A DNA stretch of 64,000 bases. Source: an uncultured Prevotellaceae bacterium. GTDB lineage: Bacteria > Bacteroidota > Bacteroidia > Bacteroidales > Bacteroidaceae. The stretch lies in NCBI GenBank assembly GCA_902790625.1, contig CADASP010000005.1, positions 1 through 64,000 on the forward strand, read 5' to 3'. A model generated the notes under the pieces. The model was not told where the DNA came from. It saw only the letters and a program-made list of their open reading frames with translations, and ran no database searches. Of this stretch, positions 42,301 through 51,028 are shown in pieces (position 1 is the first letter of the stretch; the number at the start of each line of letters is the position of its first letter). The translations under genes and the position numbers were made by a program.

Positions 42301-43836
42301 GACACCACAAAGGTGTGGCAGGTGCCCATCGGCCGACGCTTCTTCATGGAGCTGCGCAGCATCGACGTGGCGAAGGCCGTGGAAGCCTACCGCCGACCCG
42401 TGCTCATCATTCATGGCGATGCCGACAACGTGGTGCCCATCAGCTACTCGCGCCGCGCAGCAGCGCGTTACAACGACGCCCGGCTGATGGAGATACCGGG
42501 GGCGGGGCACGGCTTCAACCAGCGCGACTTCGACAAAGCGCTGAAGCGCATCAGGCAGTTCCTGACGGGCGAAGACATGCGGAAGCGCCAGGCCATCATC
42601 AACGGCGTGCCCTGGTACGACCAGAACGGCAACGTGGTGAATGCCCACGGCGCGGGCATCACCTACGACCATGGGCGCTACTGGCTGTTTGGCGAATACA
42701 AGGCCGACACCACCAATGCCTTCCCCGGCTTCGCCTGCTACTCGTCGGCCGACCTCACCTCCTGGCAATTTGAGCGCGTGGTGCTGCCAGTGCAGACTGG
42801 CGGCATACTGGGTCCCCGCCGCGTGGGAGAGCGGGTGAAGGTGATGAAATGCCCCAAGACGGGCCAATACGTCATGCTGATGCATGCCGATGCCCTGGAC
42901 TATGGCGACCCCTATATCGGCATTGCCACTTCGCCCACCATCAATGGCGACTATCAGCTCAGGGGGGCGCTCACCTATCAGGGCAAGCCCATCAAGCGCT
43001 GGGACATGGGCGTGTTTCAGGACGACGACGGGAAGGGCTATCTGCTCATCCACCATGGGCCCATCTACCGCCTCAGCGACGACTACCTCGCCGTCGACAC
43101 GCTCGTGGCACAAGTGAAGGGCATGGGCGAGTCGCCAGCCATGTTCAAGAAGGACGGCATCTACTATCTGCTGACATCCAACACCACGAGCTGGGAGCGC
43201 AACGACAACTACTATTTCACCGCCCCCTCGCCATCAGGGCCATGGACACGCCAGGGCACATTCTGCCCTGAGGCGACGCTGACATGGAACTCGCAGACCA
43301 CATTCGTGCTGACGCTGCCCGACGGCACACCGATGTATATGGGCGACCGCTGGAGCTATCCCCGCCAGGCCTCGGCTGCCACCTACGTATGGCTACCCAT
43401 GCAGGCGCAGGGCACACGGCTCGCCATACCCCACTACTGGAATGCCTGGGACGTGCAGACCACAAGCCCCGTAGACCTGCTGGCGAGCGGCAAGAGAGTG
43501 GACGTCAACTTCTCGTCGAACACACCGGGCGAGAAAGCCGTGATACCATTCCGGGGCAAAAGAATCATCGTCATTGGCGAGGCCAACGCCCATGGAGGCT
43601 ATGCCCAGCTCACCATACAGCGACGCGACGGCACAACAGTGCGCCAAGCACTCATCGACTGCTATGCCAAGGCACCCGACGTGGGGGTGCGCTATGCCAG
43701 CCCCATACTGCCAGAGGGCAGATACCTGCTGCAGATAGAAGTGACGGGCGACAGGGGCAACTGGACCGACAAGCGACACAACCGCTACGGAGCCGACGAC
43801 TGCTACGTCAACGTGGCAGCTGTCTGTTATGAATGA
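39394..43836 (+). CDS. Trimodular enzyme: GH106-like, alpha/beta-hydrolase, GH43-like
   Basis: 1480 residues from the ATG at 39394, which opens the signal peptide MTTKRLLFLFCIVIMAQ; a TTG 21 bases earlier is less likely. Residues ~22-800 resemble GH106 alpha-L-rhamnosidases: IWQWMDGLVSAEGI and DLEAYQQAGIGGVQQF, FGTHNCPGWSSS, and a C-terminal beta-sandwich VRVNGLTVGTLWHPPF. Residues ~815-1064 are a complete alpha/beta-hydrolase: YSHGFNGTH, nucleophile GGSQGG (Ser925), IIHGDADNVVP and GAGHGF. Residues ~1066-1480 are a five-bladed GH43-type propeller: NAHGAGITYDHGRYWLFGEY, KRWDMGVFQDDDGKGYLL and MGESPAMFKKDGIYYLLTS, closest in feel to the exo-beta-1,3-galactanase branch. No stop or frameshift separates the parts. 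Three activities in one exported chain imply coordinated attack on a rhamnose- and acyl-decorated glycan. Confidence 0.85.
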   Translation: MTTKRLLFLFCIVIMAQNALAQQRMDDAFRQPPTEAKPIMIWQWMDGLVSAEGITADLEAYQQAGIGGVQQFLVGGPVQVSVCDSANAIGTDSWRRLMQHAISECSRLGLSFGTHNCPGWSSSAFPTVAPKYSMQKLVWTKESMPRNGLVRLPKQPEVDAQWNYYEDIAVLVMPNDSLVSLGDIHVYRPSELPTRLRGVGDGYCVVRFGHTTNGKTNYATAPVGGVGLECDKMSREAVRRYWEAYPQQLLSLAGSEAGKTFQRLEIDSYEAGGQEWTRRMPEEFEQRRGYALLPWLPTLTGLAVVDSPEATQRVRRDWQETVSDLFAENYYGYMSQLAHEHGLKLLVQPYGTGSAKPFNPINTQKIVRQVAPDDPICAEFWAKPDNWGWKDVPRVASAAYSVGHEEVWAEGFTCWPLHAWQDDPAALKTTADRAFCLGVNRVMLHAAAQNPWPQAKPGMTFGIWGTWWTPGQTWWRDGATALFAYIARCQSLLQRGSYVDNFQSRERSMKTDDERVQWIHRRDNGADIYFIANTNDSTLEATLTINDAGGRVPETWDADTGEMAKADAWTAADGKTKVKLRLTAHQSLFLVFRERATEAPSTLALHEPVVAESIPVNKAWTVKFSDAKQVEWQQLMPWNESADHDIKYFSGTARYTQHLCLSEVDRHYRYVLDLGEVKNMAVVRVNGLTVGTLWHPPFSIDISDALLGGDNTLEIDVTNLWVNRMVGDELEPDDVEWSEPVGFGAAQSSPGIGRAMKRVPEWLSKGLPRPSRGRKAIVSFKFFNKDTPLLRSGMMGPVVLTKQLQGTACSCPSVEQELRIKHGGKNIYGVLSTPVDGRRRHPIVIYSHGFNGTHHHGRSYFKMLREIGYMCYTFDFPCGSTKSRSDNNTINMSVLDEQKALEAVVDYFKKRPDVDKDNIVLVGGSQGGLVAALTAASMKRDIRRMVLEFPALCIPDNWSQTYPQTASIPDTTKVWQVPIGRRFFMELRSIDVAKAVEAYRRPVLIIHGDADNVVPISYSRRAAARYNDARLMEIPGAGHGFNQRDFDKALKRIRQFLTGEDMRKRQAIINGVPWYDQNGNVVNAHGAGITYDHGRYWLFGEYKADTTNAFPGFACYSSADLTSWQFERVVLPVQTGGILGPRRVGERVKVMKCPKTGQYVMLMHADALDYGDPYIGIATSPTINGDYQLRGALTYQGKPIKRWDMGVFQDDDGKGYLLIHHGPIYRLSDDYLAVDTLVAQVKGMGESPAMFKKDGIYYLLTSNTTSWERNDNYYFTAPSPSGPWTRQGTFCPEATLTWNSQTTFVLTLPDGTPMYMGDRWSYPRQASAATYVWLPMQAQGTRLAIPHYWNAWDVQTTSPVDLLASGKRVDVNFSSNTPGEKAVIPFRGKRIIVIGEANAHGGYAQLTIQRRDGTTVRQALIDCYAKAPDVGVRYASPILPEGRYLLQIEVTGDRGNWTDKRHNRYGADDCYVNVAAVCYE

Positions 43837-43950
43837 GATTTCATCATAAGTGTTTAGTTGTAATTTGTTAGTTAGTTAGTTAAGATGATAGGGCGGTTCC
43901 TACAGAGTAGAAAGATTGCTTTTCAGGAAAAAGACATTTGCTAAGGAATA

Positions 43951-43988
43951 AAAGGCGTTGACTGTTTTCGAAAACAGTCAACGCCTTT
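43951..43988. terminator. Bidirectional intrinsic terminator
   Basis: A perfect 38-nt palindrome (AAAGGCGTTGAC at its left end) with A-rich and T-rich flanks lies between the plus-strand trimodular enzyme gene and the minus-strand lpxA gene. It can stop transcripts from both directions. Confidence 0.9.
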
Positions 43989-44032
43989 TTGGAATCTCCC
44001 ACCAACAAATGGTGGTGGGTGGTGGGCTGAGC

Positions 44033-44809
44033 CTACAGCTTCGAGATGATGCCGAGCTTGGTGGCTCGGATGAACTCGACGATGTGGCGAATCTGCGGAC
44101 CGTCGGGCACCTGCTGCTCTATCTGCATCACGGCATCGAAGACGCTGGTCTGGCCCATGAACACCAGGCGGTAGGCATTGGCGATGTGCTTCAGCGTCTT
44201 CTCGTCGACGCCGTAGAACTTGCCCATGGTGTAGTTGACGCCGCCATACTCCGAGCGCTTGGTGCAGATGATGTAGGGGGGCACGTCCTTTGAGAAGGTG
44301 GTGCCGGCCTGAATCATCGCTCCCTCGCCGACGCGTGTCTTGGCGTTCTCGATGACGGAGGAGCTGAAGATGACACCATCCTCGATGACGCAGTCGCCAG
44401 CAATCTTGGTGCCATAGCCAAAGACGCAGCGGTTGCCCACACGGGTGTCGTGGCTGATGTGTGCACCCTCCATGAGCACATTGTCGTTGCCCACGATGGT
44501 CTGCCCGCCGGTGTGTGTGGCGCGGTTGATGACCACGTTCTCGCGGATGATGTTGTTGTCGCCGAGGATGCACTCCGACCGCTCGCCACGGAAGTCGAAG
44601 TCCTGGGGCAGGGCGCCGATGACGCTCCCCTGGTGCACCTTGTTGTGGCCGCCCATGCGGGTACCGTCGAGGATGCTGACGAAGGGGAAGATGATACAGT
44701 TGTCGCCGATGACTACGTCGTCCTCGATGTAGACAAAGGGGAATATCTTGCAGTTGTTGCCGATTTTCGCCTTAGGGCTGATTTCGGCTTTGGGACTAAT
44801 CTCGCTCAT
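44033..44809 (-). CDS. lpxA: UDP-N-acetylglucosamine O-acyltransferase LpxA
   Basis: 258 residues, close to the usual 255-265. LpxA carries out the first step of lipid A synthesis, moving a 3-hydroxyacyl chain from ACP to UDP-GlcNAc in the cytoplasm. Left-handed beta-helix hexapeptides (VIGDNC, IIFPFV, VGEGAM) run through residues 10-185. The catalytic His lies in EGAHISHDTRVGNRC, and a helical C-terminal domain follows SEYGGVNYTMGKF. In many Bacteroidetes lpxA follows lpxC/fabZ; here it is downstream of an efflux-pump operon, separated by a 144-bp repeat, so co-transcription is uncertain. Confidence 0.96.
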   Translation of the reverse strand: MSEISPKAEISPKAKIGNNCKIFPFVYIEDDVVIGDNCIIFPFVSILDGTRMGGHNKVHQGSVIGALPQDFDFRGERSECILGDNNIIRENVVINRATHTGGQTIVGNDNVLMEGAHISHDTRVGNRCVFGYGTKIAGDCVIEDGVIFSSSVIENAKTRVGEGAMIQAGTTFSKDVPPYIICTKRSEYGGVNYTMGKFYGVDEKTLKHIANAYRLVFMGQTSVFDAVMQIEQQVPDGPQIRHIVEFIRATKLGIISKL

Positions 44810-44813
44810 ACAG

Positions 44814-44955
44814 AAAGCCCCCCTCCCATCCTCCCCCAGGCGGGGGAGGCGTATATAGTCGTGGAGGTTATAGGGGTGTCTTTTAAAAGTTCTACTTCTT
44901 ATATTAATAATCTAACTACTCCCTCCCCTCGGGGAGGGCTGGGGGAGGGGGCTTT
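44814..44955. repeat. C/G-rich palindromic repeat between oprM-like gene and lpxA
   Basis: The ~142-bp element has inverted ends (AAAGCCCCCC at the left, GGGGGCTTT at the right), an inner left stem around CCTCCCCC..GGGGGAGG followed by CGTATATAG, and an inner right stem CCCTCCCCTCGGGGAGGG. Its right end overlaps the stop codon of the efflux gene. It is closely related to 49721-49852. Confidence 0.8.
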
Positions 44956-46414
44956 ACTTGCTTCCTCCGCCCAGCGCCTGGTAGAGGCTGACCACGGCCT
45001 GCATCTTGGCGAAGTCGTCGCTGACTTTGGAGATGCGGGCGTTGAGCAGCGAGCTTTGTGCCTGTATGACCTCTAAATAGCTGCTGCCCTTCGAGGTGTA
45101 GAGCTTGCGCGTGTCCTCCACATTCTGCTGGTAGAGGTCCACCTGCTTCTGGTCGAGCAGACTCTTCTCCTGACTGCTGTTGTAGGTGAGCAAGGCGTTG
45201 CTCACCTCGTTGCCAGCCTTCAGGATGGTGTTCTGCCAGGTGTTGAAGGCCTGCTCCTGCTTGGCCTGTGCCACCTTCAGCCCGGCCACGATCTGTCCGT
45301 GCTGGAAGATGGGCTGCGTGAGACTGCCTACTGCCGAGAGGAGCCACTTGCCAGGGTTGACCACCGCTCCCAGGTTGTTGGTGAAGGTGGCGTTGCCCGT
45401 GACGGTGATGTTGGGGTAGAAGCGCGAGCGCGCCGTCTCCACGTCGTAGAAGCACTGTGCCAAAGCCATCTCGGCAGCGTGCACGTCGGCACGGTTGCTG
45501 AGCAGCTGGATGCCCACGCCGGCGGCGAACTGCTGGGGCAGGTGCTGGTTGTAGAACGTGCCGCGGTCGATGCGGTGCCCCGACTCGTTGAGCAGCAGCG
45601 AGAGCGAGTTCTCCATCTCGCGTATCTGCCGCTTCATGTCGATGGTCTGTGCCTGAATCTGGTAGTAGCTGGCCTCGGCGCTCTGCACGCTGGTGCTGCG
45701 GGCGCGCCCCAACTGCATCTGCAGCTTCATCATCTCCCACGTCTCCTTCACCAGGCCCTCCATGTCGTTGAGGATGGCCAGCTGCTCGTCGAGCATCATC
45801 AGGGTGTAGTAGAGCGTGGCCACACCGCAGATGATACCCGTCTGGGCTGCCACCTGATAGTCTTTCATCATCAGCAGCTGCACCTGTGCCGAGCGTTTCT
45901 GCGAGAGGATGTTGCCGAAGAGGTCAACGTTCCACGAGGCTGAGATGGGCAGCTGGTAGGTCTTCGACGTGGTGGCGCCGTCCATCTGCACGCGGCTGAT
46001 GGTGCCGCTGGGGGCGATGGCCACGCCAGGCAGGAAGGCCAGCTTGGCCACCTTCAGCATGTCCTGCATCATCTGCACGTTGAGCGCAGCATTCTGCAGG
46101 TCGGTGTTGTTCTCCAGTGCCGTCTCGATGAGCTGCTGCAGCTGCGGGTCGGTGAACACTTCGCGCCAGGGCAGCTGACCGAAGTTCTCGTCACTGTTCG
46201 TCACCAGTGTGTCCACGTCGCTCACCGCGTCGCGATAGAGGCCGGTGGTGTTCACGTCGGGGCGCTCATACTTGTTGTAAAGTCCGCAGCCCGTCAGCAA
46301 CAGGCACAGCAGCAAGCCGAGCAGACCCACCCCCTGCCCCTCCCTGCGAGGGAGGGGAGTATATACTCTTGCAGCAGAACCGCCATTCATCTCTTTATTA
46401 TTATGCTTTGTCAT
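44954..46414 (-). CDS. RND efflux outer-membrane channel lipoprotein (TolC/OprM type)
   Basis: 486 residues, with lipobox Cys43 (LLLTGC). The mature part has two outer-membrane-efflux repeats: long helical hairpins plus beta segments such as LPISASWNVDLFG and PNITVTGNATFTNNLG. It would form the trimeric exit duct for the pump encoded upstream and belongs to the NodT/OprM family. The N-terminus is odd: before the hydrophobic core it carries ARVYTPLPRREGQGVG, encoded by a C/G-rich palindrome of the repeat family found between genes. An internal start after this is not obvious, so the repeat seems to be translated as the n-region of the signal peptide. Confidence 0.94.
   Translation of the reverse strand: MTKHNNKEMNGGSAARVYTPLPRREGQGVGLLGLLLCLLLTGCGLYNKYERPDVNTTGLYRDAVSDVDTLVTNSDENFGQLPWREVFTDPQLQQLIETALENNTDLQNAALNVQMMQDMLKVAKLAFLPGVAIAPSGTISRVQMDGATTSKTYQLPISASWNVDLFGNILSQKRSAQVQLLMMKDYQVAAQTGIICGVATLYYTLMMLDEQLAILNDMEGLVKETWEMMKLQMQLGRARSTSVQSAEASYYQIQAQTIDMKRQIREMENSLSLLLNESGHRIDRGTFYNQHLPQQFAAGVGIQLLSNRADVHAAEMALAQCFYDVETARSRFYPNITVTGNATFTNNLGAVVNPGKWLLSAVGSLTQPIFQHGQIVAGLKVAQAKQEQAFNTWQNTILKAGNEVSNALLTYNSSQEKSLLDQKQVDLYQQNVEDTRKLYTSKGSSYLEVIQAQSSLLNARISKVSDDFAKMQAVVSLYQALGGGSK
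46322..46372. repeat. C/G-rich palindrome inside the efflux lipoprotein signal sequence
   Basis: The stem CCCCTCCCTGC/GCGAGGGAGGGG is followed by AGTATATACTC, the same order (stem, then TATATAC on the opposite strand) as in the rnr insertion and the intergenic copies at 44814 and 49721. It encodes about 16 residues ahead of the hydrophobic core of the signal peptide. Confidence 0.7.
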
Positions 46415-46458
46415 CTTATAATATTTTAAGTTCTTACCATTTGAAAGGGGTGGGTATT

Positions 46459-49400
46459 TTATTTCTGAATCTTATATTCCACGGGGCGCTTGGCATACTG
46501 CTGCAGCTCGGTGGCCACGTCGGGGTTCTCCTCGTCGCCTTCGAACTTCATCGGGCGGAACTTCTCCTGCAGACTCTGGAAGATGACGAACAGGGCGGGC
46601 ACCACAAAGATTTGGCAGAGCGTGCCGATGAGCATGCCACCCACGGCGGCGGCGCCCAGCGTCTGGTTGCCGTTCTTGCCCACGCCACTGGCGAACATCA
46701 GCGGCAGCAGACCGACCACCATGGCGAGCGACGTCATGAGGATAGGACGCAGACGGGCTGCGGCACCCAGCACGGCGCTCCACGAGATAGCCATACCCGT
46801 CTGGCGGCGCTCCAGGGCGAACTGCACAATCAGGATGGCGTTCTTGGCCAGCAGACCAATCAGCATGATGAGCGAAATCTGCATGTAGATGTCGTTGGCA
46901 TGGCCGAAGAGCATGGTGAAGAGGAAGCAGCCAGCCAGTCCGAAGGGCACCGAGAGCAGCACGGCCCACGGCAGCAGGTAGCTCTCGTACTGTGCAGCCA
47001 GGATGAGGTAGATGAACATGAAGCAGAGCAGGAAGATGATGGCCGTGGAGTTGGTGGCCTTTGCCTCCTCACGCGTCAGTCCGCTGTAGTCGTAGGTGTA
47101 GCCTGTGGGCAGCACGTCGGCGGCCACCTCCTGCGCTGCCTTGATGGCTTCACCAGTGGAGTAGCCGCTGGCCACCGTTCCCGTCACATTGATCGAGGTG
47201 AACAGGTTGAAGCGGTTGATGTTGGTGGGGCCATAGACGCGCTCGATGTGGCAGAACTCCTGTATGGGCGACATTCCCGCAGGCGTGCGCACATATATAT
47301 TATTGAGGCTCTCGGCGGTCATGCGCGACTCGGGTGTTCCCTGTATCATCACGCGGTAGAGCTTGCCGTAGGCGTTGAAGTTAGAGGCATAGAGTCCGCC
47401 ATAGTAGCCCTGCAGCGTGGCGAGGATGGTGCTGGGCGAGATGTTGCTCTGCTTGCACTTGGCCACGTCGACGTGCACCATGTATTGCGGATAGCTGGGG
47501 TTGTAGCTGGTCTGTGCGCGCTGTATCTCCGGGCGCTTGTTCAGCTCGGCGATGAAGGTGGTGACAACCTCGAAGAAGCGCTCCAGCGAGCCGCCCGTGC
47601 GGTCCTGCATCACCAGCGACAATCCGCTGTTGGCCGAGAAACCGGGAATCATGGGCGGCGAGAAAGCCAGGATGTTGGCATCCTTGATGTGGGCGGTCTT
47701 CAGGAATATCTGCGCCACCACGCCATTGGCCTCCAAGGGGTTGAGGAAGAAGCGGTAGATGCCGTCGCCCTCCCACAGGCCCTTCACCTTCCACCAGAAT
47801 CCTTTCTGGCGCTCGCTGAAGGGTTTCAACTTCAGGATGAACGTGGCCTGGTCGGAGCCAGCGCCAGCGATGAAGTTGTAGCCCTGAATCTGCTCGCGGC
47901 TCTGGATGGCGGGGTCGGCGGCGAGGATGCTGTCCACCTCGTTGATGATTTGTCGGGTGCGGGCCACGCTGGTGGCGGGGGGCATGCTGATGGTGCAGAA
48001 GAGGGTGCCGGTGTCCTCGTCGGGCACCAGACCGGTCTTCGTGGTGAACATGGTTCCCACGAGCACGGCGATACCCACCACCACGGCGACGCCGATGAGC
48101 AGCGGACGGCGCACGGTCTTCTCCACACGCTTCTTGTACTTGCCCAGAATCTTGTCGTAGGCGGTGTTGAAAGCCAGGTGGAAGCGGTCCACGCGGCTCA
48201 TCTTCTTCTCCTTGCCGTCGGCATCGTGGGGTTTCAGGAAGATGGCACAGAGGGCCGGCGAGAGCGTCAGGGCGTTCAAGGCCGAGATGAAGATGCTGAC
48301 GGCCATGGTGATGCCGAACTCGCGATAGAACGTACCCGTGGTGCCGCCAAGGAAGCTCACGGGGATGAACACCGAGGCCATGACCAGCGTGATGGAGATG
48401 ATGGCACCCGAAATCTCGTTCATGGCGTCGATGCTGGCGGTGAGCGGACTCTTGTAGCCCTGGTCGAGCTTGGCGTGCACCGCCTCGACCACCACGATGG
48501 CATCGTCGACCACGATGGCGATGGCCAGCAGCAAGGCCGACAACGTGAGCAGGTTGATGCTGAAGCCGAACACCTCGAGGAAGAAGAACGTACCGATGAG
48601 CGACACGGGCACGGCGATGAGCGGGATGAGCGTGGAGCGCATATCCTGCAGGAAGATGTACACCACGATGAACACCAGGATGAGCGTCATCAGCAGCGTG
48701 AACACCACCTCCTCGATACTGGCGTAGAGGAACTCGGTGACGTCGTAGTTGATTTTATAGTACATGCCCGGTGGCATCAGCTTCTGCTGCTCGGCCAGCT
48801 CGGCCTTCACCTGCTTGGCAATCTCGTTGGCGTTGGAGCCTGCAATCTGCTGCACCATACCCATCACCGATGGGATGTTGTTGTTCTTCATCGACACCGA
48901 GTACTGCAGTCCGCCCAGCTCGATGCGTGCCACGTCTTTCAGGCGCAGCGTGTTGCCATTGGCATCGCTGGTGATGATGATGTTGCCAAACTCCTCGGCA
49001 GTCTTCAGACGGCCGGTGTAGCGCATGGCATACTCGTAGGCCACGTCGGCCTCCTCGCCGAAGTGTCCCGGGGCAGCCTCCACGTTCTGCTCAGCCAGTA
49101 CGGCACTGATGTCCGAGGGCATCAGGTTGTACTGCTTCATCACGTCGGGGTTGAGCCAGATGCGCATGGAGTAGGTCTTCACACCCGGGCTCTGCACGTC
49201 GCCCACACCCTGAATACGCTTGATGGCGGGGATGATGTTGATGTTCGAGTAGTTCGTCAGGAACTGGTCGTCGTAGCGGCCGTCGCTGGTCAGGGTGAAC
49301 ATCATCACCTGGCTGGTCTGTCGCTTCATCACTGTCACGCCGATGCGCGTCACCTCAGCGGGCAGCAGTGCCTGTGCCTGCTGCACGCGGTTCTGCACGT

Positions 49401-49716
49401 TCACGGCACACATGTCGGGGTTCATGCCTTGGCGGAAGAGGATGCTGATGCTGGCCGAGCCCGACGAGGCCGACGAGCTCATGTAGTCCATGCCCTCCAC
49501 ACCGTTGATGCTCTCCTCGAGGGGCACGAGCACCGAGTTCTTCACCGTCTCGGCATCGGCACCAGGATAGCTGGTGAACACCACCACGGTGGGCGGCGCG
49601 ATGTCGGGATACTGCTCAATGGGCAGCGTGGTGAGTCCTATAAAGCCCAGGATGACGATGAGTATGGAGATCACCGTCGAGAGTACCGGGCGCTTGATAA
49701 AGTTGGTAAAAGTCAT
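46459..49716 (-). CDS. RND multidrug efflux transporter, AcrB/MexB (HAE1) type
   Basis: 1085 residues, slightly longer than the usual ~1045. It is a proton-driven inner-membrane pump of the HAE1 branch. The N-terminal FIKRPVLSTVISILIVILG, the proton-relay aspartates in AIVVDDAIVVVEAVHAKLD, the pore-domain blocks LPIEQYPDIAPPTV and the second-half repeat FVVPALFVIFQSL are visible. Twelve membrane segments are expected. It works with the adaptor (MFP) encoded just upstream and the outer-membrane channel downstream, in the order adaptor, pump, channel. A 44-base gap leads into the channel gene. Confidence 0.97.
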   Translation of the reverse strand: MTFTNFIKRPVLSTVISILIVILGFIGLTTLPIEQYPDIAPPTVVVFTSYPGADAETVKNSVLVPLEESINGVEGMDYMSSSASSGSASISILFRQGMNPDMCAVNVQNRVQQAQALLPAEVTRIGVTVMKRQTSQVMMFTLTSDGRYDDQFLTNYSNINIIPAIKRIQGVGDVQSPGVKTYSMRIWLNPDVMKQYNLMPSDISAVLAEQNVEAAPGHFGEEADVAYEYAMRYTGRLKTAEEFGNIIITSDANGNTLRLKDVARIELGGLQYSVSMKNNNIPSVMGMVQQIAGSNANEIAKQVKAELAEQQKLMPPGMYYKINYDVTEFLYASIEEVVFTLLMTLILVFIVVYIFLQDMRSTLIPLIAVPVSLIGTFFFLEVFGFSINLLTLSALLLAIAIVVDDAIVVVEAVHAKLDQGYKSPLTASIDAMNEISGAIISITLVMASVFIPVSFLGGTTGTFYREFGITMAVSIFISALNALTLSPALCAIFLKPHDADGKEKKMSRVDRFHLAFNTAYDKILGKYKKRVEKTVRRPLLIGVAVVVGIAVLVGTMFTTKTGLVPDEDTGTLFCTISMPPATSVARTRQIINEVDSILAADPAIQSREQIQGYNFIAGAGSDQATFILKLKPFSERQKGFWWKVKGLWEGDGIYRFFLNPLEANGVVAQIFLKTAHIKDANILAFSPPMIPGFSANSGLSLVMQDRTGGSLERFFEVVTTFIAELNKRPEIQRAQTSYNPSYPQYMVHVDVAKCKQSNISPSTILATLQGYYGGLYASNFNAYGKLYRVMIQGTPESRMTAESLNNIYVRTPAGMSPIQEFCHIERVYGPTNINRFNLFTSINVTGTVASGYSTGEAIKAAQEVAADVLPTGYTYDYSGLTREEAKATNSTAIIFLLCFMFIYLILAAQYESYLLPWAVLLSVPFGLAGCFLFTMLFGHANDIYMQISLIMLIGLLAKNAILIVQFALERRQTGMAISWSAVLGAAARLRPILMTSLAMVVGLLPLMFASGVGKNGNQTLGAAAVGGMLIGTLCQIFVVPALFVIFQSLQEKFRPMKFEGDEENPDVATELQQYAKRPVEYKIQK

Positions 49717-49720
49717 ACTT

Positions 49721-49852
49721 TAAGCCCCCCTCCCATCCTCCCCCTCGGGGGAGGCGTATATAGACATGGAGGTTGTAGGGGAAATATTTTAATTGATATT
49801 CTATTGGCAAATGTAACTATTCCCTCCCCTCGGGGAGGGCCAGGGAGGGGGC
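49721..49852. repeat. C/G-rich palindromic repeat between pump and adaptor genes
   Basis: It shares CCCCCCTCCCATCCTCCCCC, GGGGGAGGCGTATATAG and CTCCCCTCGGGGAGGGC with the element at 44814-44955, in the same order and orientation. It starts right at the pump start region and ends at the adaptor stop codon. Confidence 0.8.
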
Positions 49853-51028
49853 CTACTTCTTCATCGCCTCTACGATGTCGCCGGCCGTCATGGCCTTGGC
49901 CTGTTCCTGAATCTTCTCTTGGTAGCGCTGGGGCGTGATGGGCACAATCTCCATCTGGTCCTGCAGCTTGGTGATGCCGTTGGTCACATACTTGTCGCCG
50001 GGCTTCAAGCCGCTGGTCACCACGAAGTTCTTGCCATCATCCTGCGGGTCGACGGTGATCTCGGTGTAGACCACCTTGTTGCTGTCGTTGAGCAGGTAGA
50101 CGAACTTCTTGTTCTGCACCTCGCTCACCACGCTCTGCGGGATCACGATGGCACCCTCGGCCTCACGGGGCACGATGATGGTGCCGGCGCCGCCGCTCTT
50201 CAGCAGTCCGTCGGGGTTGGGGAAGCGGGCCTTCAGCTGCACCGAGCCGGTGGCCTTGTCGATGACACCGCTGATGGAGGCCACGTGGCCGTCGTAGCCA
50301 TAGATGCTGCCGTCGGCCAGCTGCAGCTTCAGCGAGGGGAACTGCTCGGCAGCGCCCTTCAGGCCACCCTCGGCCTTGCTCAGCGCGAGCATGTCTTTCT
50401 CCGTCACGCTGAAGTAGACGTCCATCTGGCTGATGTCGCTCACGTGGGTGAGCACATTCGAGGCGCTCACCAGCGCACCCTTCTTCAGCGGCAGCGTGCC
50501 CACCACACCACGGGCGGGACTCTTCACATAGCAGAAGCTCAGGTTCTCACGGGCCGAGGCCAGCATGGCCTGTGCCTGTGCCAGCTGTGCCTGTGCGCTC
50601 TGCAGCGCGTTGCCGGCGGTCTGCAACTCATACTCGCCGATGACGCGGCTGTCGAAGAGCTGCTGCGAGTTCTCGTAGGTCAGCTTGGCGGTGCTCACCT
50701 GGCTCTGCGCCGTGTTCACCGATGCCTGAGCCTGGCGCACGGCGGCCTGGTAGGTCTCGTTGTCGATGACGAAGAGCACCTGTCCGGCCTGCACCGTCTG
50801 GCCTTCCGTCACGTTGATTTGCGTCAGGAATCCCGTCACCTTCGGACGTATCTCCACATCCTGAATACCATTGATGACGGCGGGGTACGTCGTCTGCATA
50901 GCCGCTGCCGAGGTGGTCACCTCCTGCACCGGATACTCGTTGTCGCCAAAGTTGGGCATGCCACCACCGCCGCCACACGAGGCCAGCACGGTGGTGATGG
51001 TAGCGACCAAAAATAATTTCTTTTTCAT
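49853..51028 (-). CDS. RND efflux periplasmic adaptor (membrane fusion) lipoprotein
   Basis: 391 residues with lipobox Cys18 (TVLASC). It links the inner-membrane pump to the outer-membrane channel. A lipoyl/barrel-sandwich half (VIDNETYQAAVRQAQ is the start of the hairpin), a long alpha-hairpin (about 85-160, rich in Gln/Ala), the matching FCYVKSPARGVVGTL strand and the C-terminal beta-barrel (VTSGLKPGDKYVTNGI) are in the usual order. It is the first gene of the pump operon, with a TAACTTTG promoter element 77 bases upstream. Confidence 0.96.
   Translation of the reverse strand: MKKKLFLVATITTVLASCGGGGGMPNFGDNEYPVQEVTTSAAAMQTTYPAVINGIQDVEIRPKVTGFLTQINVTEGQTVQAGQVLFVIDNETYQAAVRQAQASVNTAQSQVSTAKLTYENSQQLFDSRVIGEYELQTAGNALQSAQAQLAQAQAMLASARENLSFCYVKSPARGVVGTLPLKKGALVSASNVLTHVSDISQMDVYFSVTEKDMLALSKAEGGLKGAAEQFPSLKLQLADGSIYGYDGHVASISGVIDKATGSVQLKARFPNPDGLLKSGGAGTIIVPREAEGAIVIPQSVVSEVQNKKFVYLLNDSNKVVYTEITVDPQDDGKNFVVTSGLKPGDKYVTNGITKLQDQMEIVPITPQRYQEKIQEQAKAMTAGDIVEAMKK

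Noticed and set aside
46207-49938. A 1243-codon plus-strand frame opposite the efflux genes
   Set aside because: The minus strand encodes recognisable RND pump and channel proteins. The plus frame is His/Glu/Gly-rich shadow sequence with no domain.
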